Assembly (NCBI RefSeq): GCF_003319125.1
Contig: NZ_QOHG01000012.1
Coordinates: forward strand, 1 to 64,000
Length of the DNA stretch: 64,000 nt
Reading direction: 5' to 3'
Source of the DNA: Blastococcus sp. TF02A-26
GTDB lineage: Bacteria; Actinomycetota; Actinomycetes; Mycobacteriales; Geodermatophilaceae
Below are positions 43,130-51,577 of the stretch, piece by piece. Every line of letters begins with the position of its first letter. The stretch's first letter is position 1. A program made the position numbers and the translations under genes. The notes below the pieces were generated by a model, which was not told where the DNA came from, searched no databases, and was given only the letters and a program-made list of their open reading frames with translations.

Positions 43130-44326
43130 ATGACCGTCACCCTGGACCCCGAGCTCTTCCTCCCCGAGCCCGAGCCGGCGGAGGTGCGCTACACCGTGAT
43201 CTCCGTCGACGACCACGTCGTCGAGCCCCCGCACCTGTTCTCGACCTGGCTGCCCGCCGGGCTGCGCGAGCGCGGGCCGCAGATGGTCGAGACCGAGACC
43301 GGCGCCCTGGTCTGGGAGTTCGAGGGGAAGATCTTCAAGCAGGTCGGCATGAACGCCGTGGCCGGACGCCGTCCGGAGACCGTGGCGATGGAGCCCTTCC
43401 GCCTCGACCAGATGCGGGCCGGCTGCTACGACGTGCACGAGCGGGTCCGGGACATGGACACCGGCGGGATCTGGGCGATGCTGAACTTCCCGTCGCAGAT
43501 CACCGGGTTCAGCGGCCGGGTGTTCTTCAACGCCAAGGACACCGAGGTCGGGCTGGCCTGCGTCCGGGCGTGGAACGACTGGCTCTACAACGAGTGGTAC
43601 CTCTCCTACCCCGAGCGGATCATCCCCGGCGGCATCGCCTACCTGGCCGATCCGGTCGAGGCCGTCCGGGAGATCGAGCGCAACGCCGCCCGCGGCTTCA
43701 CCTCGGTGACCTTCCCCGAGCGGCCGCACGCCATCGGGCTGCCGTCGCTGTGGGACCGCGAGCACTGGGACCCGATCATCCGCGCCTGCGTCGAGACGCA
43801 GACGGTGATCTCGCTGCACGTCGGCAGCTCCGGGATGCACCCGTTCCCGCCCGGCGCCCCGATCCTGGAGCTCGGCGCCACGCTGTTCGGGCAGATGTCG
43901 CTGGGCGCCTGCTGCGAGTGGCTGTGGTCGGGCTTCCCCCGCGACTACCCGGACCTGAAGATCGCGATGAGCGAGGGCGGCATCGGCTGGGTGCCGATGC
44001 TCGTCGACCGGCTGGACAACATCGTCGACCGCTCCGGCTACGGCCGCGGCTGGGCCGAGCGGCCGGCCGACGTGCTGCGCCGCAACTTCTGGTTCTGCAC
44101 CATCGACGACCCCTCGACGATCGCGCTGCGCGACGTCATCGGCGTCGACCACATCATGCTGGAGACCGACTACCCGCACGGTGACGGCACCTGGCCGCAC
44201 ACGCAGGACGTCATCGAGCAGGCCTGGGCGGGCATCCCCGCCGCCGACCTGCGGAAGATGTGCAGCGAGAACGCGGCCGCGCTCTACCGGCACCCGCTGC
44301 CCGACGTCGTCCTCCCGCTCGACTGA
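43130..44326 (+). CDS. Amidohydrolase-2 family metal-dependent hydrolase
   Basis: A 398-residue TIM-barrel protein. SVDDHVVEPPHLF is the first metal-ligand strand (the usual HxH is DxH here, as in many ACMSD-like members). VISLHVGSSG gives the middle His and LETDYPHGDGTWP the final Asp. Many relatives decarboxylate or hydrolyse ring-cleavage products. It heads a run with a class II aldolase and an RraA-like protein, suggesting late carbon-carbon cleavage steps (inference). Confidence 0.9.
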   Translation: MTVTLDPELFLPEPEPAEVRYTVISVDDHVVEPPHLFSTWLPAGLRERGPQMVETETGALVWEFEGKIFKQVGMNAVAGRRPETVAMEPFRLDQMRAGCYDVHERVRDMDTGGIWAMLNFPSQITGFSGRVFFNAKDTEVGLACVRAWNDWLYNEWYLSYPERIIPGGIAYLADPVEAVREIERNAARGFTSVTFPERPHAIGLPSLWDREHWDPIIRACVETQTVISLHVGSSGMHPFPPGAPILELGATLFGQMSLGACCEWLWSGFPRDYPDLKIAMSEGGIGWVPMLVDRLDNIVDRSGYGRGWAERPADVLRRNFWFCTIDDPSTIALRDVIGVDHIMLETDYPHGDGTWPHTQDVIEQAWAGIPAADLRKMCSENAAALYRHPLPDVVLPLD

Positions 44327-44358
44327 CCACCGTTTGCGTCGCAGACAGAGGAGACCCG

Positions 44359-45093
44359 ATGTCGTTCGTCCCGACCGCCGACAAGCTCATCCCCGAGCTC
44401 ACGCCGGCCCAGGAGATCGTGGTGCTGGCCCGCACCCTGTGGCACGAGGGCTACGACGACCACCTCGCCGGGCACATCACCTACAACCTCGGCGACGGCA
44501 CCCTGCTGTGCAATCCCTGGCTGCTCACCTGGGCGGAGTTCCGGCCGCAGGACGTCATCCGCATCGACCTGGAGGGCAACGTCGTCGAGGGCGACTGGCC
44601 GGTGCCGCTGGGCATCCCGCTGCACCTGGAGCTGCACCGCGCCCGGCCCGGCGTCCAGGTCGCGCTGCACAACCACTCGCGGTTCGGCACCGTCTGGGCC
44701 GACATGGGCGAGATCCCGCAGGCGTTCGACCAGAGCTCGGCGCTCGGTGGCGGTGAGCTGGTGCTCGTCCAGGAGTACGACGGCGGCGTCGACAACTCCC
44801 AGGCCGCCGCCAAGGCCGTCGCGGCCATGGGGGAGGCGGAGCTGGCGCTGCTCGGCGGGCACGGCGTCTTCGTCCTGGGCTCGACCATCCGCGCGGTGCA
44901 CCAGCGGGCGGTCGCCCTGGAGCAGCGCTGCCGCAACGCCTGGATGGTGCGCGCCGCCGGCAGCACCGCGGCCAGCCCGCTGCCGGACTGGTACCTGGAG
45001 CGCAGCGTCACGGCCGACGGCAACCGCTTCCACGGCTTCTGGGAGGCCAGCGTCCGGGCGGAGCTCCTCCGGGAGCCGACCCTCCTGTCGTGA
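44359..45093 (+). CDS. Class II aldolase/adducin-family protein
   Basis: A 244-residue metal-dependent aldolase-like protein. DDHLAGHITYN and ALHNHSRFGT (two of the Zn-binding His) and LLGGHGVFVLG with a later His-type turn fit the fuculose-phosphate aldolase fold. ATG 44359 follows AGAGGAG. Its stop overlaps the RraA-like start by four bases. It cleaves or epimerises a hydroxy-carbonyl compound; substrate unknown. Confidence 0.9.
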   Translation: MSFVPTADKLIPELTPAQEIVVLARTLWHEGYDDHLAGHITYNLGDGTLLCNPWLLTWAEFRPQDVIRIDLEGNVVEGDWPVPLGIPLHLELHRARPGVQVALHNHSRFGTVWADMGEIPQAFDQSSALGGGELVLVQEYDGGVDNSQAAAKAVAAMGEAELALLGGHGVFVLGSTIRAVHQRAVALEQRCRNAWMVRAAGSTAASPLPDWYLERSVTADGNRFHGFWEASVRAELLREPTLLS

Positions 45094-45785
45094 CGGGCTC
45101 CCTCCCTCCCGGCCTGATCGAGGAGCTGCGCGGGTCCAGCACGCCGTCGGTGCTCAACGGGCTCAAGCGGCTGGGCGTCGACCCCGCCGACCTGCAGACG
45201 ATGAGCCGCTCCGCCGTCCGCTGCACGTCCCCGGAGCTGGGGGTGCGGGTCGGCTTCGCGGCCACCCGCACGGTCAGCACCCGCCGGGGCGGCCCGCCGG
45301 CCGACGCGTCGCGGACCGCAGCGCTCACCGCGGCCGGCGAGGCGCAGCTGCGCGCGCTGCCCACCCCGCGGTTCCTCGTCGCGCAGAACGTCGGGGAGTG
45401 GGAGGGGCCGGTCTGCATCTGGGGCGACGTGGGTGCGGCGATCAACCTGGCCGCCGGGGTCGTCGCGGGCGTCACCAACGGCCCGGTCCGCGACGTGCCG
45501 GAGATGGCCGCCGCCGGGTTCGCCACCTGGGCGGCCGGTGCGGACGTCGGCGGCGGTCACGTGGAGCTCCTCGCGGCGGGGGAGCCGGTGGAGATCGGCG
45601 GGGTGCGGGTGGTCGACGGCGACCTGCTGCACGCCGACGTCCACGGCGTCGCGAAGATCCCGCTCGAGCTGGCCGCCGACCTCCCCGCGGCGATCCGCGC
45701 GCACGAGGCGGTCGAGCAGCGCGTCATGGCCGTGGCCCGCAGCGGCGCCTCCGCGGCCGAGATCGCCGCCGCCTGGCGCTCGTAG
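45090..45785 (+). CDS. RraA/HMG-aldolase-like protein
   Basis: A 231-residue protein of the RraA fold, whose metabolic members are 4-hydroxy-4-methyl-2-oxoglutarate aldolases. Seen: TPSVLNGLKRLGV near the start, a CIWGDVGAAINLAAGV loop, GPVRDVPEM (Arg-Asp pair) and GDLLHADVHGV at the metal site. GTG 45090 overlaps the aldolase stop. A second aldolase-type activity beside class II aldolase fits terminal pyruvate-releasing cleavage (inference). Confidence 0.88.
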   Translation: MTGSLPPGLIEELRGSSTPSVLNGLKRLGVDPADLQTMSRSAVRCTSPELGVRVGFAATRTVSTRRGGPPADASRTAALTAAGEAQLRALPTPRFLVAQNVGEWEGPVCIWGDVGAAINLAAGVVAGVTNGPVRDVPEMAAAGFATWAAGADVGGGHVELLAAGEPVEIGGVRVVDGDLLHADVHGVAKIPLELAADLPAAIRAHEAVEQRVMAVARSGASAAEIAAAWRS

Positions 45786-45831
45786 GAGCGTTTCGCGCGC
45801 GCAGTGCCCTAGGGGACGGCGGCGCGGTGGG

Positions 45832-46566
45832 TCAGCGGTAGGTGCCGCCGTTGATCGCCAGCTCGGTGCGGGAGACGAACGAGGACTCGTCGCTGGTCAG
45901 GAACAGCGCCCCGGCCGCGACCTCCTCGGGCTCGCCGGCGCGGCCCAGCGCGTGCCGGCCGGGGATCGTCTCGTAGGCCGGGTGCGCGGGGTCGAACAGG
46001 TACTCGGTCATCGGCGTGCGGATGATCCCCGGGCACAGCGTGTTCACCCGGATCGTCGGGCCCCACTCGTAGGCCAGCGCGTGGCTCATCGCCAGCAGCC
46101 CCGCCTTGGTCGCGGAGTAGACGGCCATCCCCACCACCGGGCGCAGCGCCGCCATCGAGGCGACGTTGACGACGGTCGCGCGCTCGGCGGCCTGCAGGTG
46201 GGGGAGCGCGGCCTGGCAGACGTAGAGCGGCCCGGCCAGGTTCACCCCGACGAGCCGGGCGACGTCGGCGGGCGTGGTCTCCGCGGCCGGCCGGTCGAGC
46301 AGGATGCCGGCCGCGTTCACCACCCCGTCGATGCCCCCCATCGCCTCGGCGGCGGCGGCCACGGTCGCGCCCACCGCCGCGGGGTCGGAGACGTCCGCGA
46401 GGTGGGCGCTCCCGCCGACCTCCGCGGCGATCCGCGCGGCGCCGTCCGCGTCCAGGTCCAGCGCGGCGACGCGGGCTCCCTCGGCGGCGAAGAGGCGGGC
46501 GATCGCGGCGCCCATGCCCGACGCCGCCCCGGTGACCAGGACCCGCCGTCCGTCGAGCCTCGTGAC
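45832..46566 (-). CDS. SDR-family oxidoreductase lacking a start codon as sequenced
   Basis: A 244-residue SDR: TGAASGMGAAIARLF, ALDLDAD (NAD-type Asp), VNAAGILLDRP, VNVASMAALRPV and YSATKAGL (Tyr-x3-Lys). In its frame there is no ATG, GTG or TTG where the gene should begin. The expected first codon, at 46566-46564, reads GTC followed by ACG AGG CTC. A single C-to-G change on the minus strand at 46564 would give GTG here and a TGA stop for the upstream monooxygenase, the GTGA overlap used repeatedly in this window. It likely interconverts the alcohol and ketone of the substrate (inference). Confidence 0.8.
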   Translation of the reverse strand, partial: VTRLDGRRVLVTGAASGMGAAIARLFAAEGARVAALDLDADGAARIAAEVGGSAHLADVSDPAAVGATVAAAAEAMGGIDGVVNAAGILLDRPAAETTPADVARLVGVNLAGPLYVCQAALPHLQAAERATVVNVASMAALRPVVGMAVYSATKAGLLAMSHALAYEWGPTIRVNTLCPGIIRTPMTEYLFDPAHPAYETIPGRHALGRAGEPEEVAAGALFLTSDESSFVSRTELAINGGTYR

Positions 46567-48194
46567 GCCGCCACCTCTTCCCGTGCTGAGGTCCCCGTGT
46601 GGGCCATCGAGAAGCCGCGGTAGCCGTCGGCGGCGACCGCGTCGCAGATCCGCCGGTAGGCGTCGAGCCCGCCGGCATAGGGGAGGAACAGTCGCGGCTT
46701 GCCCGGCACGTTGGTGCCGAGGTACCAGGAGCTCGGGGCGTGCCGGTGCAGCGTCAGCCGGGTGGCCGCCTGCACCTCCTCGGTCCACCGGTCGCGGGCT
46801 GCCGGCTCGGCCTCGGACCGGGTCAGCCCGTGCGCGCGCAGGTGCAGCAGGTGGTCGGTGATCCAGTCGACGTGCTGCTCGATCGCGATCACCACCGTGA
46901 CCAGCACCGACGGGCTGCCCGGTCCGGTCACGGTGAACAGGTTCGGGAACCCCGGGACGGCGAGGCCGAGGTAGGTCTGCGCGCCCGGAGCCCACTCGTG
47001 CGCCAGCGACCGGCCGCCGACCCCGCGGACGTCGATGCGGGTCAGCGCGCCGGTGAGCGCGTCGAACCCGGTGGCGAAGACGACGGTGTCGAACGCGTAC
47101 TCGGCCGCGGTGGTGCGCAGCCCGGTCGGGGTGAAGGTCTCGATGGTCTCGTCGCGGAGGTCGACCAGCTCGACGTGCGGCAGGTTGAACGTCTCGTAGT
47201 AGGCGGTGTCGACGCAGATCCGCTTGGCGCCGATCGGGTGGCCGCGCGGGGTCAGCTTCTCGGCCGTCGCCGGGTCCGTGACGATCGAGCGGATCTTGTC
47301 CCGGACGAAGTCGGCCAGCAGCCCGTTGGCCTCGAGGTCCTTGCTGGTGTCGACGAACGTCGCGAGGAACTCGTTGCCCCCGACCTCCCACGCCCGCTCC
47401 AGCTCGGCCCGCCGCTCCTCCGGGGAGACCTCGAGGATCCGCTTGCCCGTGGTGGGGATGACGTGCCCGGCGCGGGTGGTGAAGGTGGCCGCGCGCCTTT
47501 CGGCGTATCCCGACTTCGCCGCGGCCAGCTCGTCGGGCGACAGCGGCCGGTTCTGCGCGGGGAGGCTGAAGTTCGCCGTCCGCTGGAAGACCGTGACGTG
47601 CGCGGCTGCCTTCGCGATCTCCGGCACCGCCTGGATGCCGGAGGAGCCGGTGCCGATGACCGCGACCCGCTTCCCGGTCAGGTCCACGCCGTCGGCCGGC
47701 CACTGCGAGGTGTGCAGCGCCTCGCCGGCGAAGTCGTGGAGACCGGGGAACGGCGGGGTCTGCGCGGCCGACAGGGCCCCCACCGCCGAGACGAGGAAGC
47801 GGCAGGTCACCGTCTCGCCGCCCGAGGTGACCACCCGCCAGCCGGTCAGCTGCTCGTCCCAGGCGGCCGCGGTCACCCTCGTGTCGAAGGTGATCGCGCG
47901 CAGGACGTCGAGCCGCTCGGCCACGAACCGGGCGTAGCGCTGGATCTCCGGCTGGGTCGCGAAGCGCTCGCTCCAGTTCCAGTCGCGGTCCAGCTCGGGG
48001 GAGAAGGAGTACTGGTAGCTCAGGCTCGGCACGTCGCAGCGGGCGCCGGGGTAGCGGTTCCAGAACCACACCCCGCCGACGTCGGAGCCGGCCTCGAACG
48101 CCCGCACGGAGAAGCCGGCCTCACGCAGCCGGTGGATCGCGTAGATCCCGCCGAAGCCGGCGCCGACCACCACCACGTCCACGTCGGGGCTCAT
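46317..48194 (-). CDS. Baeyer-Villiger-type flavin monooxygenase, apparently read through its normal stop
   Basis: FAD/NADPH monooxygenase inserting oxygen next to a ketone to give an ester or lactone. GAGFGGIYAIHRL (FAD loop), GTGSSGIQAVPEI (NADPH loop) and FAGEALHTSQWP, the Baeyer-Villiger fingerprint FxGxxxHxxxWP. The natural C-terminus is probably just after YRGFSMAHTGTSAREEVAA, giving 543 residues. As sequenced, the expected TGA at 46565-46563 reads TCA and the frame continues 81 more residues, antisense-like Arg/Pro-rich, to 46317. ATG 48194 overlaps the esterase stop. Start and core are certain; the end is not. Confidence 0.88.
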   Translation of the reverse strand: MSPDVDVVVVGAGFGGIYAIHRLREAGFSVRAFEAGSDVGGVWFWNRYPGARCDVPSLSYQYSFSPELDRDWNWSERFATQPEIQRYARFVAERLDVLRAITFDTRVTAAAWDEQLTGWRVVTSGGETVTCRFLVSAVGALSAAQTPPFPGLHDFAGEALHTSQWPADGVDLTGKRVAVIGTGSSGIQAVPEIAKAAAHVTVFQRTANFSLPAQNRPLSPDELAAAKSGYAERRAATFTTRAGHVIPTTGKRILEVSPEERRAELERAWEVGGNEFLATFVDTSKDLEANGLLADFVRDKIRSIVTDPATAEKLTPRGHPIGAKRICVDTAYYETFNLPHVELVDLRDETIETFTPTGLRTTAAEYAFDTVVFATGFDALTGALTRIDVRGVGGRSLAHEWAPGAQTYLGLAVPGFPNLFTVTGPGSPSVLVTVVIAIEQHVDWITDHLLHLRAHGLTRSEAEPAARDRWTEEVQAATRLTLHRHAPSSWYLGTNVPGKPRLFLPYAGGLDAYRRICDAVAADGYRGFSMAHTGTSAREEVAASRGSTDGGSWSPGRRRAWAPRSPASSPPREPASPRWTWTRTAPRGSPRRSAGAPTSRTSPTPRRWARPWPPPPRRWGASTGW

Positions 48195-49111
48195 CGCGCC
48201 ACCTCCAGTCCGCGGCGCAGCGCGTCGACGAGCTCGGCCTGCATCCGCCGGGACACCGCGGCCTGGGGGAACGCCCCCGCCGAGCCGTGGAAGGTGCCCG
48301 GGAAGCAGTGCAGCTCGACCGGGACGCCCGCGGCCAGCAGGCGCTGCGCGTACCCGATGCCCTCGTCGCGCAGCGGGTCGAACTCGCAGACGGCGACGTA
48401 CGCCGGTGGCAGCCCGGTGAGGTCCCCGGCCCGTGCCGGAGCCGCATAGGGGGAGGCGTCGGCGCCGCCCAGGTAGTGCCGCCAGCTGTGCTCGGCGTCG
48501 GACCGCGTCCACAGCGGGGTGTCGGTGAAGTCCTGCATCGAGGGGCTCTCCAGCCCGTCGTCGAGCACCGGGATGTCCAGCAGCTGGAAGCACACGGCCG
48601 GCCCACCGCGGTCGCGGGCGGCCAGCGCCAGGCCCGCGGCCAGCCCGGCGCCCGCGCTGATCCCGCCCACCGCGATCCGCGCCGGGTCCACGCCGAGCCC
48701 GGCGGCGCCGTCGACGAGCCAGCACAGCGCGGACCAGCAGTCCTCGAACGCCGCGGGGAAGGGGTGCTCGGGCGCCAGCCGGTAGTCCACCGAGACGACG
48801 ACGGCGCCGGCGGCGGCGCTCAGCGCGGCGGTCGCGGCGACGCTGCCGGCCGCGCTGCCGGTGACGAAGCCGCCGCCGTGCGCGTAGAGCAGCGCCGGGA
48901 GCGGACCCGCGGCGGCCGGCCGGGTGACCACGACGCCCGGCCCGCCGGGGAGGGTGCGCTCCTCGACGGTCACCCCGGGCGGCGGCACGAACGGCGGGCG
49001 GGCTGCCTGCATCGCGGCCAGGGTCGCCCGCGCGGCAGCGGGGTCGGCGACGCCGAGCGCGGGCAGCAGCGGGACCATCGGCGCCAGTTCGGGGTCGTAC
49101 CGGTGGGTCAT
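48191..49111 (-). CDS. HSL-family esterase/lactonase
   Basis: A 306-residue alpha/beta hydrolase of the hormone-sensitive-lipase group: HGGGFVTGS oxyanion motif, GGISAGAGLAAG with the nucleophile Ser, CEFDPLRDEG with Asp and GTFHGSAG with His. ATG 49111 follows GGGAGGAG. It is the first gene of an esterase, monooxygenase, SDR operon; hydrolysis of the lactone or ester made by the monooxygenase is the obvious role (inference). AT-rich bases at 49160-49175 with a TAGGGT-like -10 mark a promoter. Confidence 0.9.
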   Translation of the reverse strand: MTHRYDPELAPMVPLLPALGVADPAAARATLAAMQAARPPFVPPPGVTVEERTLPGGPGVVVTRPAAAGPLPALLYAHGGGFVTGSAAGSVAATAALSAAAGAVVVSVDYRLAPEHPFPAAFEDCWSALCWLVDGAAGLGVDPARIAVGGISAGAGLAAGLALAARDRGGPAVCFQLLDIPVLDDGLESPSMQDFTDTPLWTRSDAEHSWRHYLGGADASPYAAPARAGDLTGLPPAYVAVCEFDPLRDEGIGYAQRLLAAGVPVELHCFPGTFHGSAGAFPQAAVSRRMQAELVDALRRGLEVAR

Positions 49112-49203
49112 GCGGTGTCTCCTCCCGCGGCCGTGGTGCGGACCACACCCTAGCGACGGAAGCGCCTTATATGGCAAAGATGCACTCTTGGGGCAGAAGG
49201 GTG

Positions 49204-50712
49204 CTAGTCCAGGGGAGGGGTAGCCGGGCGGCTGCGGATGTCCATGCCGCGCACCGTGAGGCAGGCGCCGTCGGACAGCCGCCACTCCCAGCCGTGCACG
49301 CCGCAGGTCAGGACGCCGTCGGCCACGCTGCCCACCGCGGTCAGGTCCGCCTGCTGGTGCGGGCAGAGCCGCTGGAAGGTCCACCCGTCGACCGTCACGT
49401 CCTCTCCGCCGGCCGCGCGGTGGGTCACCCAGGCCTCGAGCCGGTCGAGCCGCGCGGGGTCGAGGTTGCCGAGGAACAGCGCGACCAGCTCGTTCTCCCG
49501 GCCGATCCGGCGGATCGACAGCCGCCCGGAGAGGAACAGGCTGTGCACCCAGTCGGTCTCGCGGACCGCGACCAGGTGCTCGAGGACCGCCCGGTCGACG
49601 GTCAGCTCGTAGCGCACCTTCTCCCCGTCGTAGCCGCGCACGACCCGGCCGGCGAAGTCCAGCAGCAGGTCGACGTCGTCCCGCTCGGCGTCCGCCGCGG
49701 TCAGCCGCACGGCCGCCCCGATCCCGGCGGCGACCCCGGGCGCGCGGGCCAGCAGCGGCTCGAGCCAGTCGCGCAGCTCGGCGGGCAGGTCGACGTCCCC
49801 GGCCGGGAGGGGGGTCCACGCCGGGCGTCGCCGGCGCTGCTCGGCGAGCTCGGCCGCCGGGTCCGGGGCGGTTCCGGTCGGCACCCCCGGGTCCCGGAGG
49901 TCGAGCGTCGCCCCGGGCGGCAGGAGGCGCACGTGGTCGTAGCCGCGGTCGGCCATCCAGTCGCGGAACTCGGCCGGGTGGACGTGCGTGCTGCCGCTGT
50001 CGGTGCCGATCCGGTTCAGGTGCGCCAGCGCCTCCTCGCGGAAGGCGGGCGGGCCGCCGGTGGGGACGACGTGGGCGGCACCCAGCTCGCTGACGTACCG
50101 GCGGGCGGTGAGGAAGGCGTGCGCGCGCAGGTCGTCGGCGATCGCGCGCCGGGCGGCCTCGGGGAGCTCGTAGGCCATCGGCGACCACCCGGCCGGGACG
50201 ACCTGCAGCAGGTGGACGTCGACCGGCCCGAGCGCCCTCACCAGCGCGAGGTCCCGCGGCTGCGCGTCCCCCTGGACCAGCACGGTCGCCCCGCCGTCCG
50301 AGAGCCACAGCATCGCCGTCCCCGACGGGCCGTCGGTCGGACGCGTCAGCGTCGGGACGACGACCCGGAGCCCGCCGACGTCGGTGACCTCGCCGGACCG
50401 GGTCTCCACGAAGCGGGTGAACCCGATCCCGGCGAGCCGGTCGCGCAGCTCCGGGAGCGGGAGGTCGGGGAGGAGGACGGGGGTGTCCGTGCGGACGTGC
50501 CGCTCGAGCAGCTCGAGGTCGAGGTGGTCCGGGGCGACGGAGGAGACGAACAGGAGGTCGACGTCGGCCAGCGATGTCCAGTCGAGGTCGGCGTTGTCCG
50601 GGAACGGGGTCCACGCGCCCAGGTGGGCCGGGGTGGTCCACGGGTCGACGAGCACGCTGCCGGCGGCGGTGTCGAGGCGCAGGCCGGCGTGCCCGAGCCC
50701 GGTGATGCGCAT
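49204..50712 (-). CDS. Metallo-beta-lactamase-fold protein with C-terminal Rieske domain
   Basis: A 502-residue multidomain protein. Residues 1-230 are an MBL-like fold (GHAGLRLDTAAGSVLVDPW, then SSVAPDHLDLELL, a degenerate HxHxDH). A middle region (about 280-410) resembles an SCP2-like domain. The C-terminus holds a Rieske cluster: CPH, 16 residues, CGVH. ATG 50712 follows GGGAGG. The combination recalls CMP-sialate hydroxylase-type enzymes but in reversed domain order. It is divergent from a TetR gene whose operator lies in the shared promoter. Reaction unknown. Confidence 0.85.
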   Translation of the reverse strand: MRITGLGHAGLRLDTAAGSVLVDPWTTPAHLGAWTPFPDNADLDWTSLADVDLLFVSSVAPDHLDLELLERHVRTDTPVLLPDLPLPELRDRLAGIGFTRFVETRSGEVTDVGGLRVVVPTLTRPTDGPSGTAMLWLSDGGATVLVQGDAQPRDLALVRALGPVDVHLLQVVPAGWSPMAYELPEAARRAIADDLRAHAFLTARRYVSELGAAHVVPTGGPPAFREEALAHLNRIGTDSGSTHVHPAEFRDWMADRGYDHVRLLPPGATLDLRDPGVPTGTAPDPAAELAEQRRRRPAWTPLPAGDVDLPAELRDWLEPLLARAPGVAAGIGAAVRLTAADAERDDVDLLLDFAGRVVRGYDGEKVRYELTVDRAVLEHLVAVRETDWVHSLFLSGRLSIRRIGRENELVALFLGNLDPARLDRLEAWVTHRAAGGEDVTVDGWTFQRLCPHQQADLTAVGSVADGVLTCGVHGWEWRLSDGACLTVRGMDIRSRPATPPLD

Positions 50713-50727
50713 GAGCGGAGGACCTCC

Positions 50728-50742
50728 CTGAGCGGTGTTCAG
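50728..50742. promoter_or_regulatory. TetR-type operator, site 1
   Basis: CTGAGCGGTGTTCAG, an imperfect inverted repeat in the 106-base gap between the MBL-Rieske gene and the TetR gene. Its outer and central bases match site 2 at 51522. It most likely binds the adjacent TetR protein (inference). Confidence 0.65.
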
Positions 50743-50818
50743 TCGCTCGGGGAGTGTGGCAGCCCCGGCGTGCGACCTACTCTGGGCTGCCCCTTCGAAC
50801 CGAGCGAGGACGGTCCGC

Positions 50819-51460
50819 GTGCCACGAGTCCGCAACGACGAGACGCCCGCGGTCGCCGCTCCCGGCATGCCCGGTGAGGCCCCGCCGGTCGTGGACGGTG
50901 CCGCGCGCACGATCCTCGGGGTGGCCCGCACGACCTTCGCCGAGCTGGGCTTCCACAAGGCGAGCGTGGCGCGGATCGCCGAGGAGGCCGGCGTCAGCGT
51001 CGGGCTGCTCTACTACCACTTCGCCAACAAGGAGGGCCTGTACCGGGCCGTCTGGAGCGACTACCAGCAGCGGCAGTGGCAGGACACCCAGCAGGCGATC
51101 GAGACCGCCCGGGACGCCGGGGAGGCCGACGGGCGGGCGCTGTTCCTCGTGGGCGCCCGCGCCTACCTCTCGCACTGCTGGGATGCCCGCGACATCGTGC
51201 ACATGGCGCTCAACGGGGACCTGCCGCCCGGGTTCTCGGCCGAGGACCGCGCGCTCAGCCGCTCCTGGCTGCGGGTGCACGCCGAGCTGCTGCTCGACCT
51301 CCCGCCGGGTACCGCCACGCAGGTCCTGGTGGAGATGGCCTCGGCCGCGATGGGCGGCGCCTGCCGGGCGGTGGCCGCGTGCCCGACCCGCGCCGACGCC
51401 GACGTCGTCGTGGAGGCGGCGCTGGACGTCCTGCGGCGGATGGTCCCCGGCCTCTCCTGA
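50819..51460 (+). CDS. TetR-family regulator
   Basis: A 213-residue repressor. GTG 50819 follows GCGAGGA. After an acidic/Pro-rich leader the helix-turn-helix reads VARIAEEAGVSVGLLYYHFANKEGLYRAV; the ligand domain has a conserved HCWDARDIVHMALNGDLPPGF region. Matching CTGAGCG..GTTCAG sites in front of its own divergent promoter and of the next gene (VOC protein) define a likely three-gene local regulon. Confidence 0.9.
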   Translation: MPRVRNDETPAVAAPGMPGEAPPVVDGAARTILGVARTTFAELGFHKASVARIAEEAGVSVGLLYYHFANKEGLYRAVWSDYQQRQWQDTQQAIETARDAGEADGRALFLVGARAYLSHCWDARDIVHMALNGDLPPGFSAEDRALSRSWLRVHAELLLDLPPGTATQVLVEMASAAMGGACRAVAACPTRADADVVVEAALDVLRRMVPGLS

Positions 51461-51487
51461 TCCGACAGAAACCGCGTTGCAGATGTG

Positions 51488-51516
51488 TTGAGCGTCTCCC
51501 TGCCGACTGCTAGCCT
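51488..51516 (+). promoter_or_regulatory. Promoter of the VOC gene at 51578
   Basis: TTGAGC (51488-51493), exactly 17 bases, TAGCCT (51511-51516). The TetR site 2 starts six bases downstream and would cover the transcription start. Confidence 0.7.
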
Positions 51517-51521
51517 GGCGA

Positions 51522-51536
51522 CTGAGCGCCGTTCAG
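51522..51536. promoter_or_regulatory. TetR-type operator, site 2
   Basis: CTGAGCGCCGTTCAG, flanked by A and T to give 17 symmetric positions with one mismatch pair. It is positioned over the start point of the 51488-51516 promoter, consistent with repression. Confidence 0.7.
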
Positions 51537-51577
51537 TGCGATCCGGCCGCCAGGTCGATGCCAGACAGGGGAGTGCG

